NCBI GenBank assembly: GCA_036271555.1 | Contig: DATBAK010000010.1 | Location: 1 to 64,000, forward strand | From: Acidimicrobiia bacterium | GTDB lineage: Bacteria; Actinomycetota; Acidimicrobiia; IMCC26256; PALSA-610 | Length of the DNA: 64,000 nucleotides | Direction of reading: 5' to 3' | Part shown: one piece after another, positions 1-8,720 of the stretch | Layout of the letters: each line of letters begins with the position of its first letter | How positions within the stretch are numbered: position 1 is the stretch's first letter | The notes under the pieces: model-generated | Told to the model about the DNA's origin: nothing | Seen by the model: only the letters and a program-made list of their open reading frames with translations | The model's database searches: none | Program-made: the position numbers and the translations under genes

Positions 1-221
1 CGCGTCTCGCAGCGGCGCCAGTCGTATTCCGACGTCCAGTAGCGCGCGAGCTCGCGGATCGCCGCGAGTTGCACGCCCTGCGAACGGTCGGCGACGAGCT
101 CGCGGGTCGGCCAGCGCGTTGCCTCGACGCGGCGGCGCAGCTCGTCGAGATCGCGTTGCGGAACGTCGACCTGGAACGGGCGGATCGCGGTGTCCGCGTT
201 CGCAAGCGTGGTGTCGCTCAT
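1..221 (-). CDS. Epoxide hydrolase, N-terminal fragment (cut by window edge)
   Basis: The minus-strand frame opens with ATG at 221 and is still open at base 1, so only about 73 N-terminal residues are visible. The translation reads like the EHN domain that precedes the alpha/beta-hydrolase core in microsomal-type epoxide hydrolases: IRPFQVDVPQ, then DLDELRRR, ATRWP, DRSQGVQL and ARYWTSEYDWR. That family hydrolyses epoxides to diols. The catalytic Asp/His residues lie outside the window, so activity cannot be judged. Bases 222-326, between this start and the end of the next gene, hold nothing recognisable. Confidence 0.85.
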   Translation of the reverse strand, partial: MSDTTLANADTAIRPFQVDVPQRDLDELRRRVEATRWPTRELVADRSQGVQLAAIRELARYWTSEYDWRRCET

Positions 222-326
222 GATCGTGCCTCCCGGGTTGCGCCCGTCGAGTGTTCGTCGATCGTGAAGTGAGCGGACGTGCGGCGGTGAGGGTAGAACC
301 GAGGGCTTCAGAACACCACCGGTCGA

Positions 327-2633
327 CTACGTGCTGTGCGTCGTGAACGTGCGCGTGGTGCCGTGCACGATCCCCCGCGAGTTCGACGCGACCACTCGGT
401 AGAAGTACTTCGTGTGTGGCGACAGCCCGGTGAGCTTCGAGCTGAGGAAGATGCCCGCGTTGGTCGTGACGTGCCGCGGATCGGTCTCGGACCCGAACGT
501 TTTGGTGGTTCCGTACTCGTACCAAGCCGTCGTCGGCGCGCCATCTGCGTAGAGGCGAGAGCGCACCGTCGCCGAGACGGACGTGATGCTCTTGATCTCG
601 ATCGGCACGATTGCGGGCGTACGAACCGCGGAGATCAGCGTGTTGGCGCGCGCGATCGACGGCTCGCCCTTTCGATCGATCACGGTGATCGTCGCGGTGT
701 AGAGGCCGGGTGTCGAGTACGTGTGCCGGATTCGAGATGGCGGAGCGCCGCTTCCGCGCACGGCCGGCGCGCCGTCGCCGAAGTCGATCGTCCACGCGCC
801 GGGCGCGCTCTGCGACGCGTCGAACGCGACGTTGGCCGAGCCGAACGCGGTGGCCGGTTCCCCCCAGATCCACGCCGTCGGACGCGTCGCGCTGGTCACG
901 AGGATCGTCTGGTTCGCAGTCGACGTCGCGCCGGAACCGTCGACCACGGTGAGCCGCGCGCGGTTCTCGCCGGCCGTCCGGTACGTGTGCGCGATCGACG
1001 AGGGTGGCGCTCCGGAGCCGTGGCGCGTGACGCCGTCGCCGAAGTCGAGCGTCCAGCTCGCGATGTCGCCGGCGACCGCGCGGCTCGCCGCACCGTCGAA
1101 TCGAACTGCGAACGGCGCAGCGCCCGAGAGCGGCGCGTCGACCGGTCGTAGCTGCGCGGCGCGCGGTATCGCCGGCATCGGTTGCGCGAGCTCGGCACCC
1201 GACGCGACCGTCGGCAGGATCAACGGCGGACGCGGCGACTGCGCGAAGTCGAACGCGGCGCGCAGATCGCCCGTCGACGGCGCGTTCTCGCGGACGGTCG
1301 GGCGCGGATCGGGTCGCCCGTCGGTCGTCGGATCGAGACGCGCACCTCCGAGGAAGCGATCCTCGATGAACCGGATCGTCGAGTCGAAGGTGTAGGTGCC
1401 GTGGTCGACGAATCCGGCTCGTGCGTACGGGCTGATCAACAGCATCGGTACGCGGATGCCGGCGCCGTTCGCATCGGCCGTCGGCGGCACGACGTGGTCG
1501 TAGAAGCCTCCCCAGTCGTCCCAGCCGAGCAGGATCGCGGTCGACGACCAGTCCGGACTCTGCATGATCTGGTTGATCACGTAGGTGACGTAGTCCTGAC
1601 TCGCGGTGACGCGTGCGGGTGGGTGATCGCTGACCGGTTGCGTGGGCACCACCCACGAGACGGCCGGCAACGAGCCGGCACGCGCCGCGGCGACGAAGTG
1701 CTGGATCGATTTGATGTTCGGCGTCTGCTTGTCGTTCTGGACCGTCGTGAATCGCGGCAACGGGTTCCAGATGCTCCCGGTCTTCGAGCTCTGCGGCGCG
1801 GGAATGCAGCTCACCTGTGCCGCGTCCTCGCAGTCGGGCTCGGTGCCGTCGAACACGTAGTACGACCACGGCACCGAGAACTTGTCGAGGAGATAGGTGA
1901 GATCGGTCCACGCATAGCTCGGCACTTCGCCGTCGGGTCCGGAGTGGACGTACGGCGCGCCCGCGTCGTTCTCGCACGAGCTCGGGTCGCCCGCGCGGTA
2001 ACAGCGCGCCGACCAGTCCGAGACCATGTACATGTGCTCCGGCAGACTCCACGACGCCGCCGGCGTGAACATGTGGTCGAGCAACGTGTAGTTGTCGGCG
2101 TACGCCCAGTAACTCGGAATGTCGGCGCGGAGCCGGTAACCCATCACGTCGGGCACGGGCTTACCGCCACCACAGTTCGGGTTGGACGGTCGACACGCTG
2201 CCAGCCAGCTGGCGATGAAGCCGTCCATCTTTCCGCCGTCGACGTCGCGCACCGAGCTGCCCGCGGAGTGCGGCCCGCCGCGATCGACGTCGTCGGTGTC
2301 GTGGAACACGGGTACGCACGCGTCGCCGTGGCGCGGGTCGGTCGCGCAGTTCGTCGGGTCGCCGTTCTTGTCGAGCGTGAAGCCGTCGGCGCCGGGATAC
2401 ATGCCGAAGTACTCGTCGAACGAGCGGTTCTCCTGCATGACGACGACGACGTGCTTGATCTTGTTCATGTCGGGCTTCGCGCTCGAGGCCGTCAGCACGG
2501 CGGTCGGCGGTGTGCTCGCGCCGCCCACGCGGGCGCCGCCGCCGATGATCAGGAAGCCGAGGCAGAGCGCGATGGTGACGACGCGCGCACGCCGTGCACC
2601 GCTCTCGTGTGGACGCGACTCGTACCCCGACAC
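327..2633 (-). CDS. Secreted phosphoesterase (phospholipase C/acid phosphatase type) with two PKD domains and an FN3-like tail
   Basis: 768 aa from a GTG start at 2633, with a GGGGGG ribosome-binding tract five bases upstream. A hydrophobic stretch at about residues 19-37 looks like a signal peptide or anchor. The catalytic region (about 58-470) carries the hallmark QENRSFDEYFG (67-77) of the phosphoesterase family that contains bacterial phospholipase C and acid phosphatases, plus WDDWGG and LLISPYAR further on. Two PKD modules follow, each with an FGDG core and a HTY near its end, and the last 100 residues resemble a fibronectin type III domain (GLSPHTKYFYRV). Inference: an exported, surface-acting phosphate- or phospholipid-releasing enzyme. 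Substrate unknown. Confidence 0.88.
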   Translation of the reverse strand: MSGYESRPHESGARRARVVTIALCLGFLIIGGGARVGGASTPPTAVLTASSAKPDMNKIKHVVVVMQENRSFDEYFGMYPGADGFTLDKNGDPTNCATDPRHGDACVPVFHDTDDVDRGGPHSAGSSVRDVDGGKMDGFIASWLAACRPSNPNCGGGKPVPDVMGYRLRADIPSYWAYADNYTLLDHMFTPAASWSLPEHMYMVSDWSARCYRAGDPSSCENDAGAPYVHSGPDGEVPSYAWTDLTYLLDKFSVPWSYYVFDGTEPDCEDAAQVSCIPAPQSSKTGSIWNPLPRFTTVQNDKQTPNIKSIQHFVAAARAGSLPAVSWVVPTQPVSDHPPARVTASQDYVTYVINQIMQSPDWSSTAILLGWDDWGGFYDHVVPPTADANGAGIRVPMLLISPYARAGFVDHGTYTFDSTIRFIEDRFLGGARLDPTTDGRPDPRPTVRENAPSTGDLRAAFDFAQSPRPPLILPTVASGAELAQPMPAIPRAAQLRPVDAPLSGAAPFAVRFDGAASRAVAGDIASWTLDFGDGVTRHGSGAPPSSIAHTYRTAGENRARLTVVDGSGATSTANQTILVTSATRPTAWIWGEPATAFGSANVAFDASQSAPGAWTIDFGDGAPAVRGSGAPPSRIRHTYSTPGLYTATITVIDRKGEPSIARANTLISAVRTPAIVPIEIKSITSVSATVRSRLYADGAPTTAWYEYGTTKTFGSETDPRHVTTNAGIFLSSKLTGLSPHTKYFYRVVASNSRGIVHGTTRTFTTHST

Positions 2634-2717
2634 GAGACCCCCCGGAACCGCCCTCGCAGGAGCGTAGCGAGGCGGACGTGAGCGCAGATCGCGAGCCTGC
2701 TCTCGATCTCCTGACTC

Positions 2718-3239
2718 TCAGCAGCCCCAGTGCTGCTTCGGTGTGAGCCGGAGGCCGCCGTTCTCGTTGCAGTCCCAGAGGTAGATGGTGCCGGTCGCGT
2801 TCTCGAACGTGCCGGTGCCGCCCGTCGCGACCAGCGTGATCTGCTGCACCGACTTTCCAGGGCAACAATGCTGGGTCTCGTACCCGCCGGTGACCGTGCC
2901 GGACACGGTGCCGTCACGACGCGTGATGCTCCAATCGCCGCCGTTGTATCCGGCGCCGCCGTGCCCACTGCTGTTGATGACGCAGAGGCCCAGGTGCAAC
3001 TTCTCGCGGCCGGTCGCCGTGCCGTAGACGCGTTGCAGCGTCCAGCGCTGTTCAGGGGACGGCTTCGTGATGCCGCCGGACCACGGACACGTGCGATCGA
3101 CACCGCCCGTTCGGCCGCTGCCGCTGATCGGGTCGTTGCTCACCACGGAGTGAAGTGGCCCGGCGGCCGCGGCCGGGCCCACCTGCACGAACGGCACGAT
3201 CAACAACACCGCCACCGTCACCGCGAGCCGTCGCATCAT
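2718..3239 (-). CDS. Small secreted protein of unknown function
   Basis: 173 aa from tandem ATG codons at 3239/3236. The reading frame stays open far upstream, but the hydrophobic segment MRRLAVTVAVLLIVPFVQV and the alanine-rich cleavage-like site (GPAAAAG) begin exactly here, which fixes the start. The mature part has cysteines in CPWSGG, GLCVINS, HCCPG and WDCNENGG, probably disulfide bonded outside the cell, and ends in WGC. The glycine-rich beta-like sequence (GGTGTFENATGTIYLWDC) resembles small actinobacterial secreted proteins, but I cannot name a family. Confidence 0.7.
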   Translation of the reverse strand: MMRRLAVTVAVLLIVPFVQVGPAAAAGPLHSVVSNDPISGSGRTGGVDRTCPWSGGITKPSPEQRWTLQRVYGTATGREKLHLGLCVINSSGHGGAGYNGGDWSITRRDGTVSGTVTGGYETQHCCPGKSVQQITLVATGGTGTFENATGTIYLWDCNENGGLRLTPKQHWGC

Positions 3240-3371
3240 CCTGCACCCCCACTTCCGGCGACCCGCACTCCCGCGGGGACTCGCGCGGACGGTACCAGCG
3301 GTGGGGCCACGCCCATCGAGTTGCCGCCTCGCAGCACCTAGGCTCCGCGCGATGACGCAGCAGGAAGCGAC

Positions 3372-3680
3372 GTGAGCGACACCGACGGCCCGTCGACGGG
3401 GTGGCGGCTCGAACCGCGCGGCGATGTCGACTTCGCCACCGCGCCCGAGCTCCAGGCGCAGATCGTCGACCTGATCGAGCGCGGTGCGCGGCTCGTCGTC
3501 ATCGATCTCGGCGCCGTGACCTTCCTCGACTCGAGCGGGCTGCGCGCGCTGGTGCACGGTGCGCAGGCACTCGAGGCGGTCGACGGTCGCCTGCTCGTGG
3601 AGAACGCGACCGGAGCGGTCGCGCGCGTGCTCGAGCTGACGGAGCTGATCGAGAAGCTCACCGGCCACGAGCCGGCGTAG
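3372..3680 (+). CDS. STAS-domain anti-sigma factor antagonist
   Basis: 102 aa, GTG start, with AGGA seven bases upstream. The whole protein is one STAS domain of SpoIIAA/RsbV type: the beta strand LVVIDLGAVTFLD is followed by the phosphorylation-loop signature DSSGL (residues 53-57). In this family a serine there is phosphorylated by an HPK-like anti-sigma kinase, and the unphosphorylated form releases a sigma factor. No partner kinase, phosphatase or sigma gene is adjacent. A TAGGCT -10-like hexamer lies at 3339-3344. A seven-codon ORF (ATG at 3352) ends in TGA overlapping this GTG as GTGA, so the start may be translationally coupled. Confidence 0.85.
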   Translation: MSDTDGPSTGWRLEPRGDVDFATAPELQAQIVDLIERGARLVVIDLGAVTFLDSSGLRALVHGAQALEAVDGRLLVENATGAVARVLELTELIEKLTGHEPA

Positions 3681-3801
3681 ACGCGACGCGCGGCCCGGCC
3701 CGCCGGAGGCAAGCGGTGGGTTCGGGCACCTTGACCGGTGTGGGCCTCGGCGGTAGACAGCCGCTCGGGAAGCGACGAGCGACGATCGCCGGGAGCGTGG
3801 G

Positions 3802-4857
3802 ATGAACGGAATCCGCAGGGTGAGGTCGCGCGCGATGGTCTCGGTCGCGTTGTGGTCGTCGATCGCGATGCTCGGCGCGTTGAGCGCCCCGGCGTTCGCG
3901 GCGAGCCGGACGAGCTCGGCGTCGGCGCAGGCGCGCTGGCAACACACGATCGCGCAGCTCGCGACGCCGGGATCGGGTTGCTTCGACGCCTCGTATCCCG
4001 CGCTCCGGTGGCACGCGACTCCGTGCGCGGTCGCGCCGCAAGTTGCGTATGCGCCGGCGAGTCCTCAGGCCGTCGGCGACGGCAAGGACTATTCGGCCGT
4101 GGTGACCGGCCTCATCTCGAAGGCGACCGGCACGTTCACGAACGTGAGCCCCAACATCACCGAGAAGGGCAAGCCCGGGAACCAGGGCGCCGCGAAGGCG
4201 AACACGTTCTCGCTGCAGCTCAACAGCGAGTTCTTCTCGAGCCCGCGCTGCTCGGGTGCGAGCAAGCCGGCGAAGTGCGTGGGCTGGGAGCAGTTCGTCT
4301 ACACGACGGCTCCCAACGACGTGTTCATGCAGTACTGGATGCTCGACTACGACACGAACTGCCCGAGCGGCTGGTTCACGTACAACGTCGCCGGACACGT
4401 CTACTGCTACACGAACAGTCCCGCCGCGCACGTGAAAGGCGGTGCGATCACCGCCAAGGACCTTGCCCGCGTACAACTCGCCGGGCAGGCGGTCGCCGGT
4501 GGCAACGACCAGGTGTCGCTCGCGCTGGGATCCGGCACGGCCACCGCGGTATCGAACCGCGACAACGTGGTCACGCTCGCGTCGTCGTGGCACAGCGCCG
4601 AGTTCGGTGTCTACGGCGATGGCGGCGGCGGCTCGGCGAACTTCGGAAAGAACACGACGCTGCAAGCGCAGACGACGTTGATCGCGTCGACCTCGGCGGC
4701 TCCGAAGTGCGTGAAGGAAGGCTTCACGGGCGAGACCAACAACCTCAACCTCGTGCACACGCCGGCCCTCGGGAGCCAACCGTCACCGACGATCGCTTCC
4801 CGGCAGACGAACGCGGCCGCGTCGAAGGCGAGCTGCGCGTCCGCGCCCGGCACCTGA
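3802..4857 (+). CDS. Secreted protein of unknown function
   Basis: 351 aa from ATG, with GGGAG six bases upstream. Residues 1-34 form a clear signal peptide: basic start, hydrophobic AMVSVALWSSIAMLGALS, then APAFAAS. The mature protein contains paired cysteines (GCFDAS, TPCAVAP, RCSGAS, KCVGWEQ, NCPSGWF, YCYTNS, KCVKEG) and many aromatic residues, consistent with a disulfide-stabilised beta-rich extracellular domain. The stretch WEQFVYTTAPNDVFMQYWML is distinctive, but I do not recognise a named domain. It stands alone, with about 120-140 base gaps on either side that hold nothing recognisable. Confidence 0.75.
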   Translation: MNGIRRVRSRAMVSVALWSSIAMLGALSAPAFAASRTSSASAQARWQHTIAQLATPGSGCFDASYPALRWHATPCAVAPQVAYAPASPQAVGDGKDYSAVVTGLISKATGTFTNVSPNITEKGKPGNQGAAKANTFSLQLNSEFFSSPRCSGASKPAKCVGWEQFVYTTAPNDVFMQYWMLDYDTNCPSGWFTYNVAGHVYCYTNSPAAHVKGGAITAKDLARVQLAGQAVAGGNDQVSLALGSGTATAVSNRDNVVTLASSWHSAEFGVYGDGGGGSANFGKNTTLQAQTTLIASTSAAPKCVKEGFTGETNNLNLVHTPALGSQPSPTIASRQTNAAASKASCASAPGT

Positions 4858-4998
4858 GCCGTATCGGGCCGTTCACGCCCTGAGATCGAGCGAGTCGAGG
4901 AACACCGCAAGCTCGCAGACGTTGTGATCCGTCCGAAGCGCGACAGGGCCGTGAGGTTCTGTCATGCTTGATGGTTCGATCGAGCCAGTCGCGGGACG

Positions 4999-6714
4999 AT
5001 GATCAACAGCCTCAACTCTCCGGATCACAAGCTCTACCGATGGCAGCTCGACGCGCTCGTCGCGTGGTTGCGCTGCGGCCGTCGGGGGGTCATCGAGGCG
5101 GTCACCGGGGCGGGGAAGACCGAGGTCGCGATCGCGGCCGCGTCCGATGCGTTGCGGCGCGGCCGCTTCGTGCTCGTGCTGGTTCCGTCGCGCGTCCTCA
5201 TGGAGCAGTGGCACACCGCGTTGCGCGCCAAATTGCCGGACGCACGCATCGGACGCCTGGGTGACGCGGGGCGCGACACCGCGGACAGCTGCGACGTGCT
5301 CGTCGCGACCCGTCATTCGGCCGCGGCCTACAAGCCGGTGCCACCGGGTCCCGCGGGCGGGTTGCTGATCGCCGACGAGTGTCACGGCCTCGGAGGCAAG
5401 TCCTTGCGCAAGGCGCTGCTCTCCGAGTACGAGGAACGCCTCGGACTCACCGCGACACTGGAGCGCAGCGACGACGCGGTGACCGAGCTGCTCCTGCCGT
5501 TCTTCGGCGGCATCTGCTACCGCTACGGATTCGAGCACGCGATCGCCGACGGTGTGTGCGCCCGCCCGCGTGTCGCGTTCGTCGGCGTGCCGCTCTCGCA
5601 CGACGAGCGCGCCGAGTACGTCGCGGTCGAACAGCGACTCGTGAACGCGCGGCAGCATCTGCGCCGCGTGCGCGAGATGCCGGTCGAGTCGTTCGGCGAC
5701 TTCCTCGCCGCGGTCGCGCACCTTGCGGAACGAGACGCGGGTGCCGACGGTCGCGCGGCGCGCGACTACCTCGACGCGTTCTCCAAGCGCCGACACATCG
5801 TTGCGCAGTCGACCGGGAAGTACGACCTGCTCGGCCGGCTCGCGCCGGCGATCAAGGACTCGGAAGGCGCGCTCGTGTTCACCGAGACGGTGCGCGCCGC
5901 GAACCACGCGATCAATCGGCTCGATCCGCACGTGGCGGTGGAGCTGATCACGGGCTCGACGGCGCGTGGGCAACGGCGTGAGATCCTCGACGATCTCCGC
6001 GTGCGCACGCTCGACGCGGTGGCGGCGCCGCGCGTGCTCGACGAGGGCATCGACGTGCCCGACGCGAACCTCGGCGTCGTGATGAGCGCGAGCCGAACCC
6101 GCCGGCAGATGATCCAGCGCATGGGCCGGATCCTGCGCCGCAAGCGTGCCGGGGTGGCGGCACGCTTCGTCATCATGTTCGCGAAGGACACGCTCGAAGA
6201 TCCGAACGACCGGTTCGAACGCGACGGGTTCATCGACGAGATCGAGCGCATCTCGGAACGAAGCGGGATCTTCGACAGCACCAACTTCGACGCCCTCGAC
6301 GAGTTCCTCGCCGCACCGGGACCAGCGGTCGTTCCCGAGCCGGAGCACGTCGAGCAGCAGGGGAGTGCCGTCGATCCGGGTCTCGATCTCGAGACCGCAT
6401 ACGCGCTCCTTGCCTTCTCGAATCGCGATCACATGGGCGACGCGCGCATCGCCGAGCTTCGGCGCCTCGAGCCGCAACTGCCGCAGCCGGCCGACGCGCC
6501 GCCGCGGTACCTCGAGATCTCGCTCTCGAACCTCCCGCCCGTGCTGAAGCCCAAGGTCGCGCCGAAACGGCTGTCGACCGGCGAGGTCGCGCTCGAGATC
6601 GCGCGTGTCGGCGACGGCTGGCGGATCAGCTGCACGGGCTGCGGCGAGTCGTCACCCCTCATGCAGTTCCGGTGGCAGGCACTCGACCAGACCGTGCACT
6701 GCCGCTGCGGTTGA
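4999..6714 (+). CDS. SF2 DEAD/DEAH-box helicase (XPB/UvrB-like architecture)
   Basis: 571 aa. Motif I (AVTGAGKTE) is at residues 34-42, motif Ia is VPSRVLMEQW (62-71), motif II is DECH (126-129), and motif III is GLTATLER. The second RecA lobe has VFTETV, ITGSTARGQRREIL, VLDEGIDVPDANLG and the arginine-finger motif VI QRMGRILRRK. Four cysteines near the C-terminus (CTGCGE and CRCG) look like a zinc ribbon. The family comprises ATP-dependent nucleic-acid translocases used in repair or restriction. A specific role cannot be assigned and no restriction or defence partner is adjacent. The start lacks a good ribosome-binding site. Confidence 0.88.
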   Translation: MINSLNSPDHKLYRWQLDALVAWLRCGRRGVIEAVTGAGKTEVAIAAASDALRRGRFVLVLVPSRVLMEQWHTALRAKLPDARIGRLGDAGRDTADSCDVLVATRHSAAAYKPVPPGPAGGLLIADECHGLGGKSLRKALLSEYEERLGLTATLERSDDAVTELLLPFFGGICYRYGFEHAIADGVCARPRVAFVGVPLSHDERAEYVAVEQRLVNARQHLRRVREMPVESFGDFLAAVAHLAERDAGADGRAARDYLDAFSKRRHIVAQSTGKYDLLGRLAPAIKDSEGALVFTETVRAANHAINRLDPHVAVELITGSTARGQRREILDDLRVRTLDAVAAPRVLDEGIDVPDANLGVVMSASRTRRQMIQRMGRILRRKRAGVAARFVIMFAKDTLEDPNDRFERDGFIDEIERISERSGIFDSTNFDALDEFLAAPGPAVVPEPEHVEQQGSAVDPGLDLETAYALLAFSNRDHMGDARIAELRRLEPQLPQPADAPPRYLEISLSNLPPVLKPKVAPKRLSTGEVALEIARVGDGWRISCTGCGESSPLMQFRWQALDQTVHCRCG

Positions 6715-6788
6715 GCGTGCGCGCCGGCCATCCCGCCGACTCGCAAGCGCTTCCCCACAATGCACCTGCAGGTTCGGCCGTCCTGGGG

Positions 6789-7724
6789 CTACCGCGACGG
6801 GATCCGCATACCCGCCTCGAGCCCGCTCGACCGCACGTCGTCCTGCACGAGATCGGCATTGATCGACATGGCGGCGGTCGCCGCGGCGCCGGCGGCGGCG
6901 ATGACGGATCCGCGCGGGTCGACGACGTTGCCGGCCGCCCACACGCCGGGCGTACTCGTGCGGCCGTCGCGGCCGACGACGACGAGACCGTCGGCATCGA
7001 CATCGACGCCCATTCCTGCGAGCAGACCGTCGCGACGCCCGACGTTACGCGGGCGGATGAACGCGGCGGACCGCGGAACGACCCGACCGTCGGTGAGCGC
7101 GACGCCCGTCAACCGGTCGCGCTCGACGACCAGCCGTACGACCTCGCCGTCGACCACGCGAATGCCGCGCGCCGCGAGCTGCGCGCGTGCTTCGGCGGAC
7201 ACGGCCATCGTGTGCGTGAAGAAGACGACGTCGTCCGACCACTGCCGCACGAGCTGCGCGTGCATCACGGCCCCGGGGTGCGTGCCGAGCACTGCGATCG
7301 GCTGATCGCGCACCTCCCAACCGTGGCAGTAGGGGCAGTGCAGAAGATCGCGGCCCCACCGTTCCCGCGCGCCGGAGATGTCGGGAAGCTCGTCGACGAC
7401 ACCCGTCGACACCAGGATGCGTCGCGCCGACACGGTTCCATCGTGAGCGAGCTGCACGACGAATCCGGGTTCGATCGCAGACACCGTGTCGTCGATGATC
7501 TCGACGCCGTATCCCGTGATCTCCGCGCGGCCGGCGGCGAGGAGCTCGGCGGGCGGCATGCCGTCGCGCGAGAGGAAGCCCTGCATGTGCGCGGCGGGGG
7601 CGTTGCGAGGCGCGCCGGCGTCGATGACCGCGACCGTGCGCCGCGCCCGTCCGAGGACGAGCGCGGCGCTCAGGCCCGCGGCACCACCACCGACGATCAC
7701 CACGTCGTAGTCGTGCTGCTGCAT
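6789..7724 (-). CDS. Thioredoxin-reductase-like FAD oxidoreductase with CPYC motif
   Basis: 311 aa from ATG 7724; an in-frame GTG at 7733 overlaps the upstream stop as GTGA, so the true start may be nine bases earlier and coupled. The FAD-binding GGGAAG lies at residues 12-17, the redox pair is C130-PY-C133 within HCPYCHGWE, and the C-terminal FAD motif is GVWAAGNV. The second dinucleotide site, GGGxSA in true NADPH-dependent thioredoxin reductases, reads GTHPGAVMHA, so NADPH binding may be lost. CPYCHG with a degenerate second site is reminiscent of the flavin dithiol oxidases GliT/HlmI. Last gene of a probable operon with the DUF4386 protein. Confidence 0.85.
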   Translation of the reverse strand: MQQHDYDVVIVGGGAAGLSAALVLGRARRTVAVIDAGAPRNAPAAHMQGFLSRDGMPPAELLAAGRAEITGYGVEIIDDTVSAIEPGFVVQLAHDGTVSARRILVSTGVVDELPDISGARERWGRDLLHCPYCHGWEVRDQPIAVLGTHPGAVMHAQLVRQWSDDVVFFTHTMAVSAEARAQLAARGIRVVDGEVVRLVVERDRLTGVALTDGRVVPRSAAFIRPRNVGRRDGLLAGMGVDVDADGLVVVGRDGRTSTPGVWAAGNVVDPRGSVIAAAGAAATAAMSINADLVQDDVRSSGLEAGMRIPSR

Positions 7725-7729
7725 GACGT

Positions 7730-8434
7730 TCACGCGGCGAGCGCGGGGCTCGCGAACGGCACGTCGACGGCATCCGTCGAAGTCTTGAAGCCCTTGACCG
7801 TCATGTACACGCCGATCGAGAACTCCCACGCCGCGATCGGCAGCGCGAACACCAGCGCGGTCGATGAGCTCTGCGACCATCCACCGAACATCGTGACCAG
7901 GCCGGAGGTGAGCAGCAGGGGCGCACCGACGATGCCCATCAGCGGGATGAAGCGGGGTGCGAGGCGGAAGCGGTACATCACCGTCGCCAGGAACAGCGCG
8001 TTGATGGCGGGCATCGTGCCGGGGCCGAACAGGAACGCCCAGTGGTGTGCGGCGAGGAGCGACCGGCTGGCCGTCATCATCGACGCGGTGTCGCCGCCGC
8101 TGCCGCGGAGCGTCACGATCGACAGCAGGCTGATCGCACCGACGACGAGGATCACACCCTCGATCGTGCGGGACGCGAGGAACCCGATCGCGGCCGTGGG
8201 CCGGAGGCGCCGGACGACCGGGAACAACGCGATCGCGGTGCCGACGCCGGCGAGGGCGCAGACGAAGTCCATGAGGCAGGCGAGGATCACGCCCGTGTCG
8301 CTGCCGTGCCCGAGGATCCACTCGGGGTGGTTCACGAGCGGCGCCTTGAGTCCCAGGGTCGGGATCGAGGCGACGAACGTCACGAGGTAGAGGACGCCGG
8401 CGGCGAGGGCGAGCTTGCGGGTCTTGCGGTCCAT
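7730..8434 (-). CDS. DUF4386 integral membrane protein
   Basis: 234 aa beginning MDRKTRKLALAAGVLYLVTF, which is the typical opening of the DUF4386 family (RKTARIAGVLYLITF). About six hydrophobic segments are visible: residues 9-27, 45-70, 80-105, 128-150, 155-180 and 188-210. Function of the family is unknown. Only one base separates it from the stop of the preceding small gene, and its own stop overlaps the next gene's GTG as GTGA, so the three genes very likely share a transcript and are translationally coupled. Confidence 0.85.
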   Translation of the reverse strand: MDRKTRKLALAAGVLYLVTFVASIPTLGLKAPLVNHPEWILGHGSDTGVILACLMDFVCALAGVGTAIALFPVVRRLRPTAAIGFLASRTIEGVILVVGAISLLSIVTLRGSGGDTASMMTASRSLLAAHHWAFLFGPGTMPAINALFLATVMYRFRLAPRFIPLMGIVGAPLLLTSGLVTMFGGWSQSSSTALVFALPIAAWEFSIGVYMTVKGFKTSTDAVDVPFASPALAA

Positions 8435-8435
8435 T

Positions 8436-8687
8436 TCAGTCCCCTTCGGTTCGGAGCTGCGTCACGGACACCAGCGGGATGCCGATGTCGCGCAGCTTCT
8501 GGATCAAGCCGTGCAGCGCGGCCTGGTCGACGACCGGACCCCGGATGACGGTGGTTCCGTCGTCGGCCCGAGCGAGGCTCAGCCCGTCGAACCAGGCCGA
8601 CCACCGGGACTCGAGATGTCCCTGGACTCGGATCTCGTACTGCACGAACGCAACGTACGAACCGATGTGGTGAGCCCACATCGCCAC
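8436..8687 (-). CDS. Small conserved protein, function unknown
   Basis: 83 aa from GTG 8687 (alternatives ATG 8681 and GTG 8645; the recognisable part begins at VQYEIRVQGHL). The sequence pattern YEIRVxGHL, RWSxWFDGL, DDGTTVxxGPVVDQAALHGLI and LRDIGIPLVSV is one I associate with short proteins encoded next to DUF4386 genes, though no biochemical function is known. The VDQAALHGLIQKLRDIG part looks like a helix packing on a small sheet. It is transcribed between the LAL regulator and the DUF4386 gene, one base from the latter. The direct repeats at 8665-8708 overlap its possible starts. Confidence 0.7.
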   Translation of the reverse strand: MAMWAHHIGSYVAFVQYEIRVQGHLESRWSAWFDGLSLARADDGTTVIRGPVVDQAALHGLIQKLRDIGIPLVSVTQLRTEGD

Positions 8688-8708
8688 ATGTGGTGATTGA
8701 CGTGGTGA
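8665..8708. promoter_or_regulatory. Three direct repeats of RYGTGGTGA, candidate regulator-binding array
   Basis: On the + strand ATGTGGTGA occurs at 8665-8673 and 8688-8696, and ACGTGGTGA at 8700-8708. The spacings of 23 and 12 bases are about two and one helical turns. An imperfect dyad GATGTGG/CCACATC is also present around 8664-8682. The array lies between the LAL-type regulator gene (stop 8721) and the downstream three-gene set, overlapping the annotated start of the small gene. Direct-repeat binding is usual for MalT-like regulators, so autocontrol of this set is an inference. Confidence 0.4.
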
Positions 8709-8720
8709 TTCGCTCGGGCT

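Noticed and set aside
1182-2681. 499-residue open frame on the + strand
   Set aside because: Antisense to the secreted phosphoesterase, with low-complexity Arg-rich translation.
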